A stretch of 64,000 bases of DNA from Porites lobata (GCA_942486035.1 CALNXK010000026.1:2002001-2066000); one strand, 5' to 3'; positions 37,101 to 50,833 are shown, counted from the stretch's first letter. Made by a program: numbers and translations. Notes: generated from the sequence alone by a model not told the origin.

Positions 37101-40100
37101 GTTACAGATATATTCTTCATTTACTCTAGATTCCTGCATGGATAAGAACGGTAACTGCCCAGCATGGAAGCAGTACGGACATTGCCAGAACAGCCCAGAT
37201 ATCATGAAAGAGCACTGTTCGTACACCTGCAACTTCTGTAATGGTAAGTGAGTCTGTTACTAGTTAACTACTTTCACTTGGTGGTTTAAGCAGCGACGCA
37301 TGTCAACCGGAAGTGGACGTTTTGCACTCTTGAGCAGTGATTTTGGTTTCTTTTTTTGCTAGATCGTCTCTGTTAAAGTAAAGACATTTAGCAATACAAA
37401 TTTGCAAGCGTCAAGGAATATTTTAAGGGGAAAAGGCTCACTTCCGTCGCTCAAAAAAGTTGCTGCTTAATCTCCCTATTATTCATTCAAAACTATTCTG
37501 GTTTCTTATTGTTTTACTCCCAGCCTACCTTTTATTTCATAACAATGACCAAAATTGAATGTTTTCCTGGGGTCATCCAATTATTATTAAAGAAAAAATA
37601 TTCTACGAATGACGTCAATTTTCCAACAACAGATTATTCCGTGATGTGACACAAACCCATTGACGTGGTGCTTTAGCTTTTAATACTTGTCGAACTCGAA
37701 ATTGTCGAAGAAAGGTACACAGAATATGAAAGATAGCAAAAAGAAGGCAAGCAAAGTAGTTAAAGGTCGTGTGATTGCTTTTACAGCTCCACCTACCGAA
37801 CGTCCGACACCTCCTCCCCCTCAGACGACATCTAAGCCCTCTCCGCCAACACCATCCACCCAGCCACCTAAACCTCCTACAGGCACAGGGTCACCAACTG
37901 CAGTACCACCAACTTCCAGTCCAGCAGGAGCAACGGGTATGTACATCAATAGTCCTTAGCAGGGGGATACATAAATACGAAAAAAAATGTGCTCTATCTC
38001 ATTCTGTACTGGACAAAATCTCTTTATTATATAAACGCCAATGAGATACCAGGTGAGCTTTCTCGCGAAAACTTGATATCTTCACATGTGAAAATATCAC
38101 CGTTGCTATGGCTACCTAATAAATCGCGCCTTTCATACCAAAAAACTATTAAAGTGAAATGGTTTGGTATTTCATTGGTGTTTATATAGTAAATAGAACA
38201 TTACGTTGCCACTTAGCGATACGAAATTTCTCTTCGAGTGTTGAAAAATATTTTACGAGTGAGCGCAGCGAACGAGTGAAATACTTTTTCAACACTCGAA
38301 GAGCAATTTCGTAACTCCGTGCGGCCGTGTAATATGCGCTATATGTCTTATTTCTAGAAATACGTGTATCGCAGAATCTCGCGAGGCTCTTGGTAGGTGA
38401 CCGGTAAAGTGTTTAGGATGAGAGGGAGGATGGGGTAAATGGTGTATGACAGTGGTGATAACGGGTTTCACAAATATTGAATTTCTAGTTGTTCTTTAGT
38501 GTCCTTGTTACTACTTCGGACAATACCTCCTGAAATTATTTTGAGGACTTCCAGTTACGTCGGAATTAGTCTTTCCGCCTGCGTATCTTCAGAAATCAAT
38601 AGGTCTTATCACAGTTTTCGACGCCATCTTGACGAGTAGGCAACCGCGTGAGAAATTACAGTGTTTGTATGAGAATCTAATTTCTGTAAAACGGCTCTTC
38701 TGAAAAAAATATGAACTGTAAACTAAAGCTACAGACCAAAGGATATTACTATCAAATTCTGGGGGCCGTTACCGTGCTTAAATTTCTCCAGACACTTTTT
38801 TCAGATTTTCCACATATTTGTCTGCAATATTTCCCGGGAAACGTTTACAGGCAAATGTATAGAAAATTTTAAGAAGTGGTTCTAACGCATAAAGCTGCAT
38901 GTAACCACCTCAAATTTTTTCAGAAGAATCGTTAGGAGTGAAAATTTAGTTTACAATTCATATTTTTTTCAGAACAGCCGTTTTACGGAAGTTTTTGGAC
39001 ATTAGATTCTCATACAAACACTGTAATTTCTCACACGGTTGCCTACTCGTCAAAACCGTGATAAGGCTCATTACTTACTTATACCACAAAATTTGGGTTA
39101 AGCTCCTGTTTTGGAGTGGGTGTGTTGATGCTCTTGAGTCCCAGGGTTTCCAGTACGTATAAGGCTTGTGTATTATTGTTACAATTTTACCCTTGTGTAT
39201 TACAGGTCTTCGTTGTGTTGACAAGACTGGAGGCTGCTCAGATTATTCTGCTGATGACTGCGCTAATTCAGGCTGGGTCCTGAGACATTGCCGTAAGTCC
39301 TGCAACGCCAAATGTGACAAAGCACCTCTCAAGCCTCAAGGTTTGTCATTGGACAGTTGTTGTGATAACTACATACCCTGTATGATGCAAGTAACTTTGA
39401 CTATAGACAAACAAAACTTATCGAGTTTCCTCCTGTGAGGGATTGATGGTCTTTTTGCCTTTCAAATCGGGTGAGGACAAAACGTTATGCGTCAGATACT
39501 ATATCAAATGCAATTTTCAATCATCCAATCTTCTTAGACTCACGCCTACAGAGTTACCTTCCCTTTTGTTGTGTATTAAATTGCGTTCAATATTCTCCAA
39601 AATGTACAATGAAGTGCTTCTTGTTAATAAAGTAAAAGCAATCCTTTAAGAAGCAATTTTGACAACTTGAGCAGTTGTTGTTTTGCTCAGTTGATGCTTT
39701 AAAATCTGCTTTTTCTTCAGGATCATGCGCAGAACCACTTGGTCTTGGCTGGGATAACAAACTTCCCGACAGCGCTTTCACCGCATCTTCAGAGCTTTCT
39801 CCTGGTAAGTTTACACACACTAAAGACTGGTTATCAAATGAATGCAACTAATGTAATAAAGATTGGCTTGCAATGCATCTATTGTAAATAAAATAACGAG
39901 CCTATTTTTGAGCATGTTAGCTTTCAGTCGTTGATCCAATTTTAAATTTATGTTACGTATTGTATCGCTATGATAATTGAAAACCTAATGTTGGATCAAT
40001 TTATGTACTATTTTCTCCGCATCATTGACCGTTTTTATGCAAGAGACGTTAAGGTCTACGTTTAAGGTCTACGTTTAAGAGCAGACGACAGCAGTGATAA

Positions 40101-41870
40101 AAAAAAGAATTTTTCCTGACTCTTCCCAGTCAATTCTGGACAAGTTGGGCATAAATGCGTTCCAGGTTACGGTGTCCCATTTTTATACTAGACGCATACA
40201 ACGTCTGAGACCCTAAAATCGTCTGTTAAGTGCGTCTGAACGACTCGCTTAAATGGAGGCTTTAAAGTCGTCAGACATTAGATGCGTCTGTCTTATTAAC
40301 GGTTTTTATAATAGACGCAGAAGTCGTCCTAAAACGTCGACATTAACGTGTCTAGCATAAAAACGGCCATTCCTTATTAGATCTTTGAATGGAGCATTAT
40401 ACATTTCAGGGAAACTGCCCACTTACCCCTCCCCTAAGCCCACATTTTGCCCTAAGTGAGAAGTAAGTGTTAATGTTGGCTTAAGGAAGGGGTAGGTGGG
40501 AAGTTTCTCAGATATGTTTGATGATCCGATCTTCCTCATTTCATTACACTAGCTGTTTGATATTTATTGCAGGTGGTGGTTGGTGGGCGTTGGCTAGTAA
40601 CGCACGTCTTTATTTTGAAGATGACTATAGTAGCAAGCGCATTGGCAGTTGGTGTGCAGTGGATAGAAACCCGCAGTGGCTGAAAATTGACTTGGGCCAG
40701 ATGAAAACCATCACCGGAATCGCCACCCAAGGTTATAAACTGAAAGTCATAATTGCACTGTACACATACACTGTAAATAAAAAAGCTCTCTTTTAGCCCT
40801 AAAAGTGGGGCCATTTCGGTGAATCCAACACAGCCCTATTCTTCGGGGGGTCTAATTTGGCTTCCTTAATCAGGGCTCAAACACGGTTTAATTACCTAGG
40901 GCTGATTTGGACCCACAGGCTAAAGTGAGTTTCAGCGTGGGCGGGAACAGCTTTGATGGGGGTGTTTGGGTGTAAATTGTGCTCAAATGGCTCCCAGAGA
41001 GACTGAATCAGACTCTGGCCTGCAGAGCTGAAGTGGCACTTTCGGGCTGGAAAAGATCTTTTTAATTTACAGAGTAGGTTAAACTTGTGTTTCTCGCAGA
41101 AGTAAAAAATCTGAAGCTTGTCTGATGATCTCTGAGCTTAGTATTAACAGCAATACGCAATAGTAGGAAATCATTTATATAGCGCATCATATATATATCC
41201 TTTCAGTTCATGGCGCTTTACAATATAAAGGAGGTGTTCGTTAAAGACTTAAAAAAGAATCAATCACGTTACATGTGTAGGGTGCTTGTCTCGGGTCTTG
41301 CCTTAAAGAACGACTCATTCCAATTCAATTTAACTTATTCTTTTCTTAGGACGTGATGTGTTTACAGAACATGTTGCAAACTACGAGCTTGCCTTCAGTA
41401 ACGATGGCAGCACGTGGAAGAACTACGAGGAAAATGGACGATCAAGGGTAAGATTAAGCTGGTACAAGGAACTAAACATTATATGGGCTTAGTGTCTCTT
41501 AAAACAAAATAATATTTTATCCTGTCTCAGGCTTTCCTCCCTGTTACAAAGTTGAAAATCACTCGAGCTTAAGCTTTGCAAAATTAAAGCGAGCCTTTTA
41601 AACAGCAAGCGAGGGGTTTATACTGTCGATACTAATAAGAAAATCGGAGAAGTTCAAAGGGGGTTTTAGCTGATGGTGTTGCTATCATTCACGGTTAGAT
41701 TATACTTAACGTATTTTCGTATCTAGGTATTTGACGGTAACTGTGACAACTTCACACCGGTTTTAAACAGGTTTAATCCGGTTCAAGCTCGTTATGTGAA
41801 AGTGCTGCCCCATGATAATCCTTCCTCGTGGGTGTGTATGAGGGTTGAGCTGTATGGTTGTGACGCTTGA
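31155..41870 (+). CDS. Secreted astacin metalloprotease with three ShK modules and an F5/8C domain, paralog 1
   Basis: Fourteen exons: 31155-31269, 31965-32159, 32941-33064, 33825-34000, 34400-34618, 35327-35395, 36043-36171, 37130-37243, 37787-37936, 39206-39340, 39721-39804, 40573-40731, 41350-41447, 41727-41870 (636 residues). Residues 1-20 are a signal peptide. The propeptide has YQGD with Asp55, the position of the astacin aspartate switch. The catalytic domain begins near R89-WPNAVIPY. Zinc ligands are His173, His177 and His183, with Glu174 as base (HEIGHSVGFWH), and the Met turn is SIMHY with Met231 and Tyr233, so it should be active. ShK modules span 304-340, 345-379 and 434-467, with a Pro/Thr linker at 381-430 and F5/8C from 477 to the end. 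ShK and F5/8C modules bind partners or cell-surface ligands. Role: extracellular or nematocyst-type proteolysis. A GTAAGT donor overlaps the stop region, and a 3' leader exon with AATAAA starts at 42219. Confidence 0.93.
31385..31850 (+). repeat. Tandem repeat, unit about 106 bases
   Basis: GGAAAGTACTGCTCAGTAGC-type starts recur near 31387, 31588, 31694 and 31800, with a diverged unit near 31490. Each is followed by TTTCATTTGAATGGTCACAC and a segment containing CTCAAAAGTTAGAACCACC. Single diverged units also occur near 41880-42060 and 57460-57535. In intron 1 of astacin 1. Confidence 0.75.
32302..32700 (+). mobile_element. MITE with AGCTGTGTCACG termini, copy 1
   Basis: Starts TTAAAGCAGCTGTGTCACG and ends CCGTGACACAGCCCCCTTA, so the tips are inverted. 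The interior is over 85 percent identical by eye to 45972-46377. Intron 2 of astacin 1. Confidence 0.7.
34144..34309. repeat. Palindromic element with GGACACCT tips
   Basis: TACAGTCGACTCCTTCTTAA, then CGGACACCT at the left, is mirrored by AGGTGTCCGTCTTAGAGAGA, then GTTGACTGTA at the right. Related GTGTCCGTATTAA-type fragments occur at 32220-32270 and 51300-51510. Intron 4 of astacin 1. Confidence 0.6.
34841..34955. repeat. 115-base palindromic MITE, copy 1
   Basis: CGTTTCCGGGAAACTGCCCA is mirrored by TGGGCAGTTTCCCAGAAACG. The interior TTTTGCCCTAAGTGAGAAGT matches the copy at 40401-40517 with few changes. Intron 5 of astacin 1. Confidence 0.75.
35426..35612. repeat. Palindromic element with AGGGTGGCAAA tips
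   Basis: AGGGTGGCAAACGCATCACG at the left is mirrored by CGCGTCACGGAAAATCCCTT and TTTGCCACCCT at the right. Intron 6 of astacin 1. Confidence 0.55.
38221..38312. repeat. Hairpin element ACGAAATTTCTCTTCGAGTG
   Basis: Arms ACGAAATTTCTCTTCGAGTG and CACTCGAAGAGCAATTTCGT flank a GAGCGCAGCGAACGAGTGAA core. Intron 9 of astacin 1. Confidence 0.6.
38601..39068. repeat. Large palindromic element
   Basis: The left arm AGGTCTTATCACAGTTTTCG, then GAGTAGGCAACCGCGTGAGA and CAGTGTTTGTATGAGAATCT, is mirrored on the right through AGATTCTCATACAAACACTG and GTGATAAGGCT. Arms are about 120 bases, with further inner pairing. Intron 9 of astacin 1, right before the third ShK exon. Confidence 0.75.
40401..40517. 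repeat. 115-base palindromic MITE, copy 2
   Basis: Same family as 34841-34955, ending GGGAAGTTTCTCAGATATGT. Intron 11 of astacin 1. Confidence 0.7.
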
Positions 41871-44800
41871 GGTAAGTTGCTTTGATACCAAATCAAGGTT
41901 GTTATTGCACTGCAACACCATAGGGGTTTCTCCAGAGAGTCTAAAGTTGAAACCGCCTTGAACAGCGCAATGAAAAGCATGCACGTAAGGAGAGTACTGC
42001 TTGGTAGCTTTTATTTGAATAGTAGTGACACCTTAAACTCTGAAGTTAGAACCACATTGTTCAGAAGAATTAAATACTAATACTGTAACAATAAATTAAG
42101 AAGCCAAATATCCTGAGCAGTAATATAAAGCCAAATTCGGAGAGTGGAAATGAGACTGCACTACATTATTTCTAAGACCTCCTAAATACCTGAATTTCTA
42201 TTGCATTTTTTATTACAGAAATAACAGCAAGAGGATTTAGTGCAGCACGTGGAATAAATGAAAAGTATAAAATAATGCAGAGAAGTTTTATTAAAATTTT
42301 ATTTATTTTCACTGGAAGTAAAATAAACTCGAAACTTTATGTTTGCATGGTGACGTGAAATAAATCTAAATTTAACGTGTGTACTAAGATCTTATTTTGA
42401 ACCCGATAAGACAGGTCACCCCCAGGGGTAGGGGGAAAGGGTATACCCCAAGCTACAGGTATATACTTTGTAACAAGGGGATGGTCCGCCCGAAAGGGCT
42501 TCCATTTTCAAGTAGAAGAGTGTTGGGAGGATTGCACGAATTGAGGAGAAAACTAAAATGTGCATCCAAGAAAACTAATTTTTAGGTGTTCAAAACAGTC
42601 TTTAAAAGTGCCTCCATATAATCAAACGGTTGTCCATTTGAATAATTCAAAAGGCTACTGCTAGAGAAGAGCCTCTTAAAGTCGCTCAGAAAAACAACAA
42701 ACTTCTGTTTTTGGTTTGTGAAAGCGTTCCCACCTTCTTTGGAGGTTTACCCTGCGATCAAAGGCCCTTCCAGATCGAAGTGTAATGGAAGTTATTACTC
42801 TCAGAAAAAATTATTTTAGGATTACTTTCATCTTTGATGCAGTGATATGTAGTATTAACTGTTCAGCACTTTTTGAAAACTTGTTTAGTGTCAGCGCTAT
42901 AACTGTTATCTTCTTGCGTGTTGAATATCAGTGGTGTTCTTTTTCGTCAAAAGTGGTGTACAAAATGATATAGCTTCGTTCATCTGGGGAGAGAAAATCT
43001 TTGTTGATTACCTTGAGTACTCCCCTCCCCCTTCCCCCCTCCCACGCTGGGTAACTGAGACAAAATGAATCGTCAGTTAAGTGACTATGAAAGAGTCCAT
43101 ATCAAATGACCAAGAGAATAAACCACACTCTGAACAAACAGCTTTGGTGTGGGTGATGGATGAAATTACAGCACCTGCAGACTGACTACATACAGGCTAC
43201 ACCAAGCGCAAACAGAGTGTTCCAAAAACTATGCCAAGCCTGAATACCAATGTAAACAGAATTCGCAACCTCAATTCAGCCATCAATTAAATAATTGTTC
43301 GGAAACTTATAGGGATTAAGTATCATTACACGAGCGCACGCTGGTTATGAGAATGCTATGATGATCTCACATCTAGCTAACGGGCTTGGGTTAAAAACAT
43401 GTGTCATTGAAAACAATTGATTATTAGTTAACTTACATTTAACAACAAGCATTGTTAAATGTAACCTGTTAATATATATTTCAAATTTAGAGAAAGAAGA
43501 AGACGAGTCAATGGACTCCTTATCTTGGGAATGGTGACGTGTAATGCGCTTTGGGTGCCAGATATTTTTTTTCCACTTCCCAATTCCTGATCGTTCGCGG
43601 CGAAAAAGCGCCAAAGACATGCTAGATATTTTGCCAACGGACCTTCGCAGCCAGGAAAGGTGTAATGGTGTAAATCATGCCATAGCTTCTTAGCCAATCA
43701 AAACTCTAAAATTATTGCAATTTGCTATATGTTTTAGATGTTGACAACAACATAAAACTGATTCTCAATAAGAACATATCATTTTGGAAAAAATTTTCTT
43801 GGAAATTATGTGCAATATATGTTAAGTAAAATTCACTTGAAAGTGTTTGTACTTAAAAACTAAATTTAGCTAGACTTAAAATCCCTTTGAGGACTTTAAT
43901 TTATATGTAATACGCAATTTCCGATGACAGACACCGCAGGAGAAATTCTTGCCAACAATGGACCAAAGGCGACCGTATCTTTAGGCTGTACTACAACAGA
44001 AATTATTGAGATTTGCGCACTTCTCCCCCGATTACAGCTCAGATTCTACCTGTCAATAATTTTTTTTCGATTTAATTGTCAAAAAAGCAAAAAGGTGAAA
44101 CACCAGCGTCTTGCATTTGATTGACGTTTGAGAAGTAATTATAATACTATTTTGTTACGATCTATAACCAGCTGCCGAGGCTCATGATGTTCAAATGACA
44201 CAGTTACTCGCCAGATAGAAACTAACATTTCTTCTTAAAAACAACATTACCTGATACGTTGACAAAACCAAAAAGTAACTATTTAGACATGAAATAAGAG
44301 TTGCACGTAGAATTTCCGAAAACAATGCCTGTGGATCTTAAACACAAGCATAGTTTGAACAGCCTGTGAGTTGTTACCTGATGCCTTAGAAACCTGTGTA
44401 AATGAAAGGTACGATAAACAAATGTGAAAGGGGGACAGGGAGACTTCATAATTCAGTTCTATTGGACACCCACAAGTGATAGCCTGGCACCTTTATTAAA
44501 GAGTAAGGTAAGATCAATAGTTTGCTACGTTTCTTTCCTTTATCCTTTCATACGTTTAAGTTTAAATTAAGTTTACTTTTTAAAACATTTTAAATGATCA
44601 AAATGGCTCTCTAATAGTCATCTTATATCCCTAAATTGCCCAGAAATGCTTTAAGGGAAACTTAAGCTTCTTAAAACTACGCAAGAAAACTCCGGGAATC
44701 ACAAACTCAGCTAAAATTCCCTCATGCCACTTGACAGAGAAAAGTCTTACCAATGGTAACACGTGTGTGCAATTGTATGACAACGTTCCCGAAATATACC

Positions 44801-45581
44801 TGACTTTTATCCCATGTTTTAAATACCGGAAAAATGAATGATAACGGAAGTTTCATTTCTACCTTTTCTGCTAGATCTTTAAATGAAATTAATAACACTG
44901 AATACCATGCCTACTCCATTCTACTCCATAAAAATCCTCACTAGTTCATCCTTTACTACAAAAATCAGCATGAATCACTTTTCATCTTTTCCTATTGTAA
45001 TTTTAGTAACAGGCTTTTGCTCTTCATATAATGCATTGCGTATCTAAAGGAGCAAAATTAGTAATATTTACCCGATACAAGTCATTCGCGACATTTATTT
45101 CTAGGCCATTAATTTGTGATCTGACTTTAGATCGGTAACGGAAGTTTCATAAAAATCGCGGACACCAGTTCACTGTTGTCAAAAGCAACAAAACTGATCT
45201 GCAGTGAGAAAAGTTAGTGTAGGACTCTAATTTGAGTCTTTCCTCAGACATTGTATCGATTAGTATTCATACGATATAGCGCGACAAGCAAAAATATACG
45301 GAACATTCTATACCTACGTGCACCCTCTCTGCGGACATAGCAAAATGCATGACACATTTGACCTTGATTCCCTTAAAGCTTACTGCATACAGGATCACAA
45401 ATAGGCCCTGTTGCTATGTATTTGGGCATATTTTAGGTATTTATCAGCGAAATGATTATGGGAAACGATTTGAGTCCGCAAATATTGTCATGGACACCAA
45501 AACATGGTACCTTACCCAATTAACTTGAAATGAGTGTGTAACACATTTAGTAACACACTTACATTCTACCCTATCTTTCAG
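41871..45581. other. Region between the two astacin genes
   Basis: The left end holds the 3' untranslated intron of astacin 1 (donor at 41872) and its last exon from 42219, with AATAAA at 42322 and 42357. The rest is AT-rich with no coding exon I can support. The minus-strand frames at 43345-43697 look like repeat translation. The astacin 2 start follows CTATCTTTCAG directly, so its promoter and leader exon should lie within the right half. Confidence 0.5.
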
Positions 45582-48500
45582 ATGGACGGTACATTTTTCC
45601 TTTTGTTCTTTGCCTTGTGCGCATGTACATCTTTGGTGAGGTGTGCAGAGGAACCCCAGAAGGGAGGGGCAGAGCAACGACCAGGTAAGGGAAAAGTGTC
45701 AATTAAAATATTCTTTAACCTCACCAAACAAAAATTCTCAAATAACTCTGAATAATTGCTCGTTTTACCAGAGCATAAGGTATTGGTCAGCTATATTGAT
45801 GGCTGTTGGTCTTTAGGCTATTTCTGAGTTGCCCCAAACTTCTGTTTCAAAGCGAGTCTAAGTGCCAAGCTATTGGTATGAATGATTTTTGGAAGTGGCC
45901 TTTTGCGCAAAATCTCGCGATCTCACCTTAAATGACCCTGGGCCTAGCGCGACTTCCAACCAAGGGCTTTAGTTAAAAGAGCTGTGTCACGAAATTCAGC
46001 CAAATTAGGAAATATACAAAATGTGCGATAAATTAAGAGAAACATAAAAATAACCGCTTAAAACTTTAAAGGAAAGTTGAAATGACATAACAGAAACAAC
46101 AGATGCCACGAATGGGCAAAACTGAAGAAGATTGAAACGGACTGAAATGAGGGTTTTTGAAAACTGTTCAGCCTAACAGTTTTTCAAAGTTATCCTGCTG
46201 CATGCATCTTCAAAAGTAATGCTCAAGAGACAAATTTGTTTGTCTCGGATCTCTGATTTTGCCATTTACATGTAATTTCTTTGCTTACTTTAAGTTCCAT
46301 AGCGATTGAGGGCGAGTAATTGGAAAAATTAAAGAAAATGAACTGGACTGCCGACACAGCCCCTTTAATGGGTAAGATCATGCTGACTGGAATAAAGACC
46401 TTGTCTCAGGTTAGCCCGTGTCAGGTTCTCAGATACTAGGTAGGGGTGTCTCGAAAACAAGTTTATTGTGGATAAATAGGACGCGTGAGTGTTTTCCCAT
46501 CAGTTTCACGATCTCTGCAAAATAGTATTTTGGAGCTTGGATAAGGCTAACCTCAGGTCAGATGATCTCGTCTTTTGCCGATAAAGTAAAGCTGTCTGTC
46601 TATAGTCTCTGACCTTACTGACGTCAATTAGAAGGGAAAAGAGAACACCCCCTGGCCAAAAAGTCGAAACGACAGGGCAGGTAGATTGCTTTTAAGTGCG
46701 GTATCATGGTCTATCTGTTATTGGGTTTGGGTGGGTGGAGTCAGATCACACATGGGATGAAGCAGCAGCCGATTGCTCCTTTATTTAGTGACGTCCTATC
46801 ACCCCCTCAATTCAGCCATCAGCTTCGAGGGACAAAAGAATCGGAACCAGCAATTGTCCTTCTTTTAGGCACCTTCAAAATGTCTATTTTTGTATGCTCT
46901 TCTTGGCAGATTCGCACCACAGCCCAGGAGGTACGACATCTCTTTATGGTGGGGACATTCAATTCACACCGAAACAACAGGAAAACATGAAAAAGTACGG
47001 AACTCCGAACGGTCCACAAACACGAGCTGCCAGCAACGTAGACAGTGAAAGGTGGCCCAACGCTGTCATTCCTTACGTATTTGATTGCTCTGTTGGTAAG
47101 CTAAATAACTAGAAATACGTTAAGCTACATAATAAACTGTCGTCTTACTAGCTCTCTACATTTCACTTGAACAAGCATTGCAGAGACAAACATAATCCTT
47201 GTGGTATGTTACGGTCAGCTAACCAGCCGAGATGAGAGAGAGATAGATGCTTTATTGTCTTAATACCTTGCAGCCATAGGCTGAATTACGAAAGACATTA
47301 CAATAAAAGGACATTACAATAAAGACATTACAATAAAAAAAGTATATAAAATATAACAATAAAAAGGTAAAAAGTATAAAATTGCTACTATAACTAACTA
47401 ATTAAACACTACTAAGCGCAGAAAACGTGACTAAAAATGAAAGATTTTTTTTTTTTCTGAAGTGGTGACTGTGGTCGATAATATCAGCTTAAAAAGTTAC
47501 GTATTTGTAAACCTTTTCTGGGGTACCAGATCCCCATTGTATTGGAACCTGTAAAAATAAAACAAGGTTTCTTTAAAAATTTACCCGATCGAAGAGCTTA
47601 GAAACTTCTGCGAAACATTGGTAAACCTCTTTTAGCTAAATGTCGTAGAGAGGTCAACCGTCACTTATTTCGTTTTTCTTTTGTTAGCCAACATGGAAAG
47701 CGCGGTCGCCGCAACATTGCAAGCTATGAGGATGTGGGAGAGCAAAACATGCATACGCTTTGTTGAGCGAACCACGGAGAAGGCTTATCTTGAGCTCTTC
47801 AGAGGACAAGGGTGAGTAAGAGAGTTGCAAGTGCTAGGCCCCGCCCCACCCTTCCGTATTTACTGATTCAGTTTGCTGCCATTTTCTTAAAACAATATTA
47901 GAGACCTTTAGATTTGAGTCGGAGAACGACTATGAGAACGAGATTTAATTTAAAGTTTTTTTGCGTATTATTAAAAAAAAAGACGCCCCAGAAAACTTAA
48001 GCGAATTTTGTTTTCCACCAAAAAGAGATGGTGCTGTTATCGTTATTGAAAAAGGTCGATCGCAAAATGATAAAACTTCTAACATTTGATAACTGGTTTT
48101 CACCACTACAACATTAAATAACTTCAGCAACGACGACGACGACGGCAGTGAAAACGTCGCCAAAAAACTGAATTTGCGTTCCTTCAAACTTATTATCGTC
48201 TATTTGCACTCATCCAATATGTCAAATGCAGGCGACTTTTCCTAGAGTTGAATTCTAAAGGATTTTATTCAGGTTCAAAAAGAGGAAGGAAATTTCGTCG
48301 TCGTATGTCCACGTCCTCCATAAAACGCCAAATTAGGAGGTTTCACGTCGTGGTCGTGCAGTGGACGTCTAAGAAATGCATTTGAGAGCGTGATGCACGT
48401 GCAGAACTGTTGTTTTGATCATTAAACCTATCGTTTTTTGAAGTTGTCGTTGTGTTCGTCGTCGTAGTTGCACTAAAACTAGTAGTATAATGACGACGCC

Positions 48501-49772
48501 TATCACGTTTTCCCGCCAAAATGAGGCTGGTCCACGCGTGCGCACTAATTGGTATTCAGAAAACCTCGTACTCGTAGTCGTTCTCGTCTGACAATCTAAA
48601 GCTCTCTATTATGTGGCAGCACGGCCTACATGTTTCTAATGTAAAGGAGGAGTGCGCCATGTTTTTTGAATCAACGCCCAGAATGTGGATCGAGTTTTTG
48701 TTTCAGTCAGTTCTCAAATGATCAATACATTCTTAAAGAAATTCAAAGCAAAAATTGAAAAAGGCAATTGAATTTCAACCCTCGTTTACGCACGGAAATT
48801 TGAATTTTTAACTCCTTTTCTTTTCGTCCCTTTTTCTCTTTTGCAAATTTTTTCGTGAAGGTATTTACTTCTGAGGACAGTGACAACGGATTGTCTTTGT
48901 TTCACCATTTTTTATTTCCAACTTTGAATCATGCTCTGATCAGTCGTTCTTTTTTGTATATTATTCTTAGTTGCTGGGGTCACGTGGGTCATCATGGCTA
49001 CAAGACCCAGATCTCTATCGGCGATAACTGTGATTTCCAACACGTGATGGAACACGAGCTAGGTCACACAGTTGGATTCTGGCACGAGCAGAGCAGGCCA
49101 GATCGAGATAATTACATCAGTGTCATATGGGAAAACGTTTTAGATGGTAACTATAAGAAGAGATTTTTCCCAGTATGATAAACTCCAAATTAAACTTCCT
49201 TCTTCCATTTTGCATCGTCGAGAAAAATAAATAAGGTATTGACCTCTTCTATGATTTATAAGTGAAAATATCATATGAGAAATACAGAGTGCTTTCACGG
49301 ACTATGGACCAATTTACCTCAAGACAGATGAAGTCTGACATAAATTTATCATTCTTTTTTTTTTACGAGAAATTGTATTGATTGCACCTTTTAATTTAGC
49401 CTTTTAGTCATCATCAAATATTAATAATCTCTTTATGTTAATCTTGTGTTCTACAGTAAGTTCAAATTGCATTTTGACTGTTTAGTAGTAGAAGTATACT
49501 TGCAAATTATTTGAAAGTTTTCAAAAATCCAAGTCATTAAACTTTGCTCGATTTTAAACCAGTGACGGTGAACTAGTGCTTTGGATCGAGGAAAATGTAG
49601 CAAACGCCTACACATTTAAATTCATTAGGAACACGCAGAATAAAGTCTCAAAATTAATGAAAGTTATTTCAAGATACTTTGATTGGAAGGTGTAATACCC
49701 CGGTCATTTAAACGCACCTGCAAGAAAAACCGTCTATGGCTTTTTTTTCTTTTTTTTTTCTTTTTTTTTCTT

Positions 49773-49803
<31 letters not shown>

Positions 49804-50800
49804 TTTTTTTTTTTTTTTTCAGGATTGGCAAGTGCGTTTGAAAAGCGTAAATGGAACACGGAGGTGGTAGATTTCGGAGTGCCGTACGACTTTGCCTCTA
49901 TCATGCACTATCCCTTCACAGCTTTCTCCAAAAATGGCAAACCCACCATCCGCAATATTGTTGATATGCAAGGAAAAACACCTTACATTGTATTAAGTGA
50001 TGGAGATGCAAGACAGACAAATGCTATGTACAAGTGCAACGGTAAGGAAATACTGCATTTGTTGTGAGTTAACACGGAAAATCCGTTGCGTTCCAAATAA
50101 TTTGTAGAAATAGCCTCCCTACGAAGAGGAATTAATCTCCCACCCCACCCCTGCCAGTAGATAGAACACTAAAGCGGCTTGTATAGGATAGATGGGTAGT
50201 CGATACAAAACTTGATCAAGAAATCAAATGAATATCATGATGTTGTAGTTCAATTTTAAACTTGAACGTCGATGGGATCACCTGCAAACATAAACTAAAA
50301 TAAGCCTTCGAATACAGCCGTCTGTCCTCTGTCCTCACTTCTCGCTCCTCGCCGCTAGGGGCGCTTCGGAGCGAGGAGAGACAAGGAGCGAGGACAGGCG
50401 CCTGTATTTAAAGGTCAGAACAAAATCAAAACAAGAAGACAAACTAAGTATACTTGACAAAATTAGCAAAATACTGATGCAATGACGTGTTTTATTTATT
50501 AAGTTGTCATGGCAAAGAGAGCCATTGATCGATTCAGTTCATTTAAGCCAGCGCCTCGTGTGCAGAAAAGAAGTAAGTATTACTAATAATTAGTATAGGT
50601 AATAGCATGATTTGTAGTGATATTTGGCATAAATACCACGAGTGATATTTCGAAATTGTTATACGGAATTTCACGAGCCGTCAGGCGAGTGAAATTTGAG
50701 ACAATTTTGAAATATCACTAGTGGTATTTATGCCAAATATCACGTACAAATCATGCTATTAGTTGTTTATACTACTACCCGCAAGAGGTTTGTAATTTTC

Positions 50801-50833
<33 letters not shown>

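Noticed and set aside
43345..43697. Two overlapping minus-strand frames between the astacin genes
   Set aside because: No domain, no splice context and repeat-like composition; low confidence as genes.
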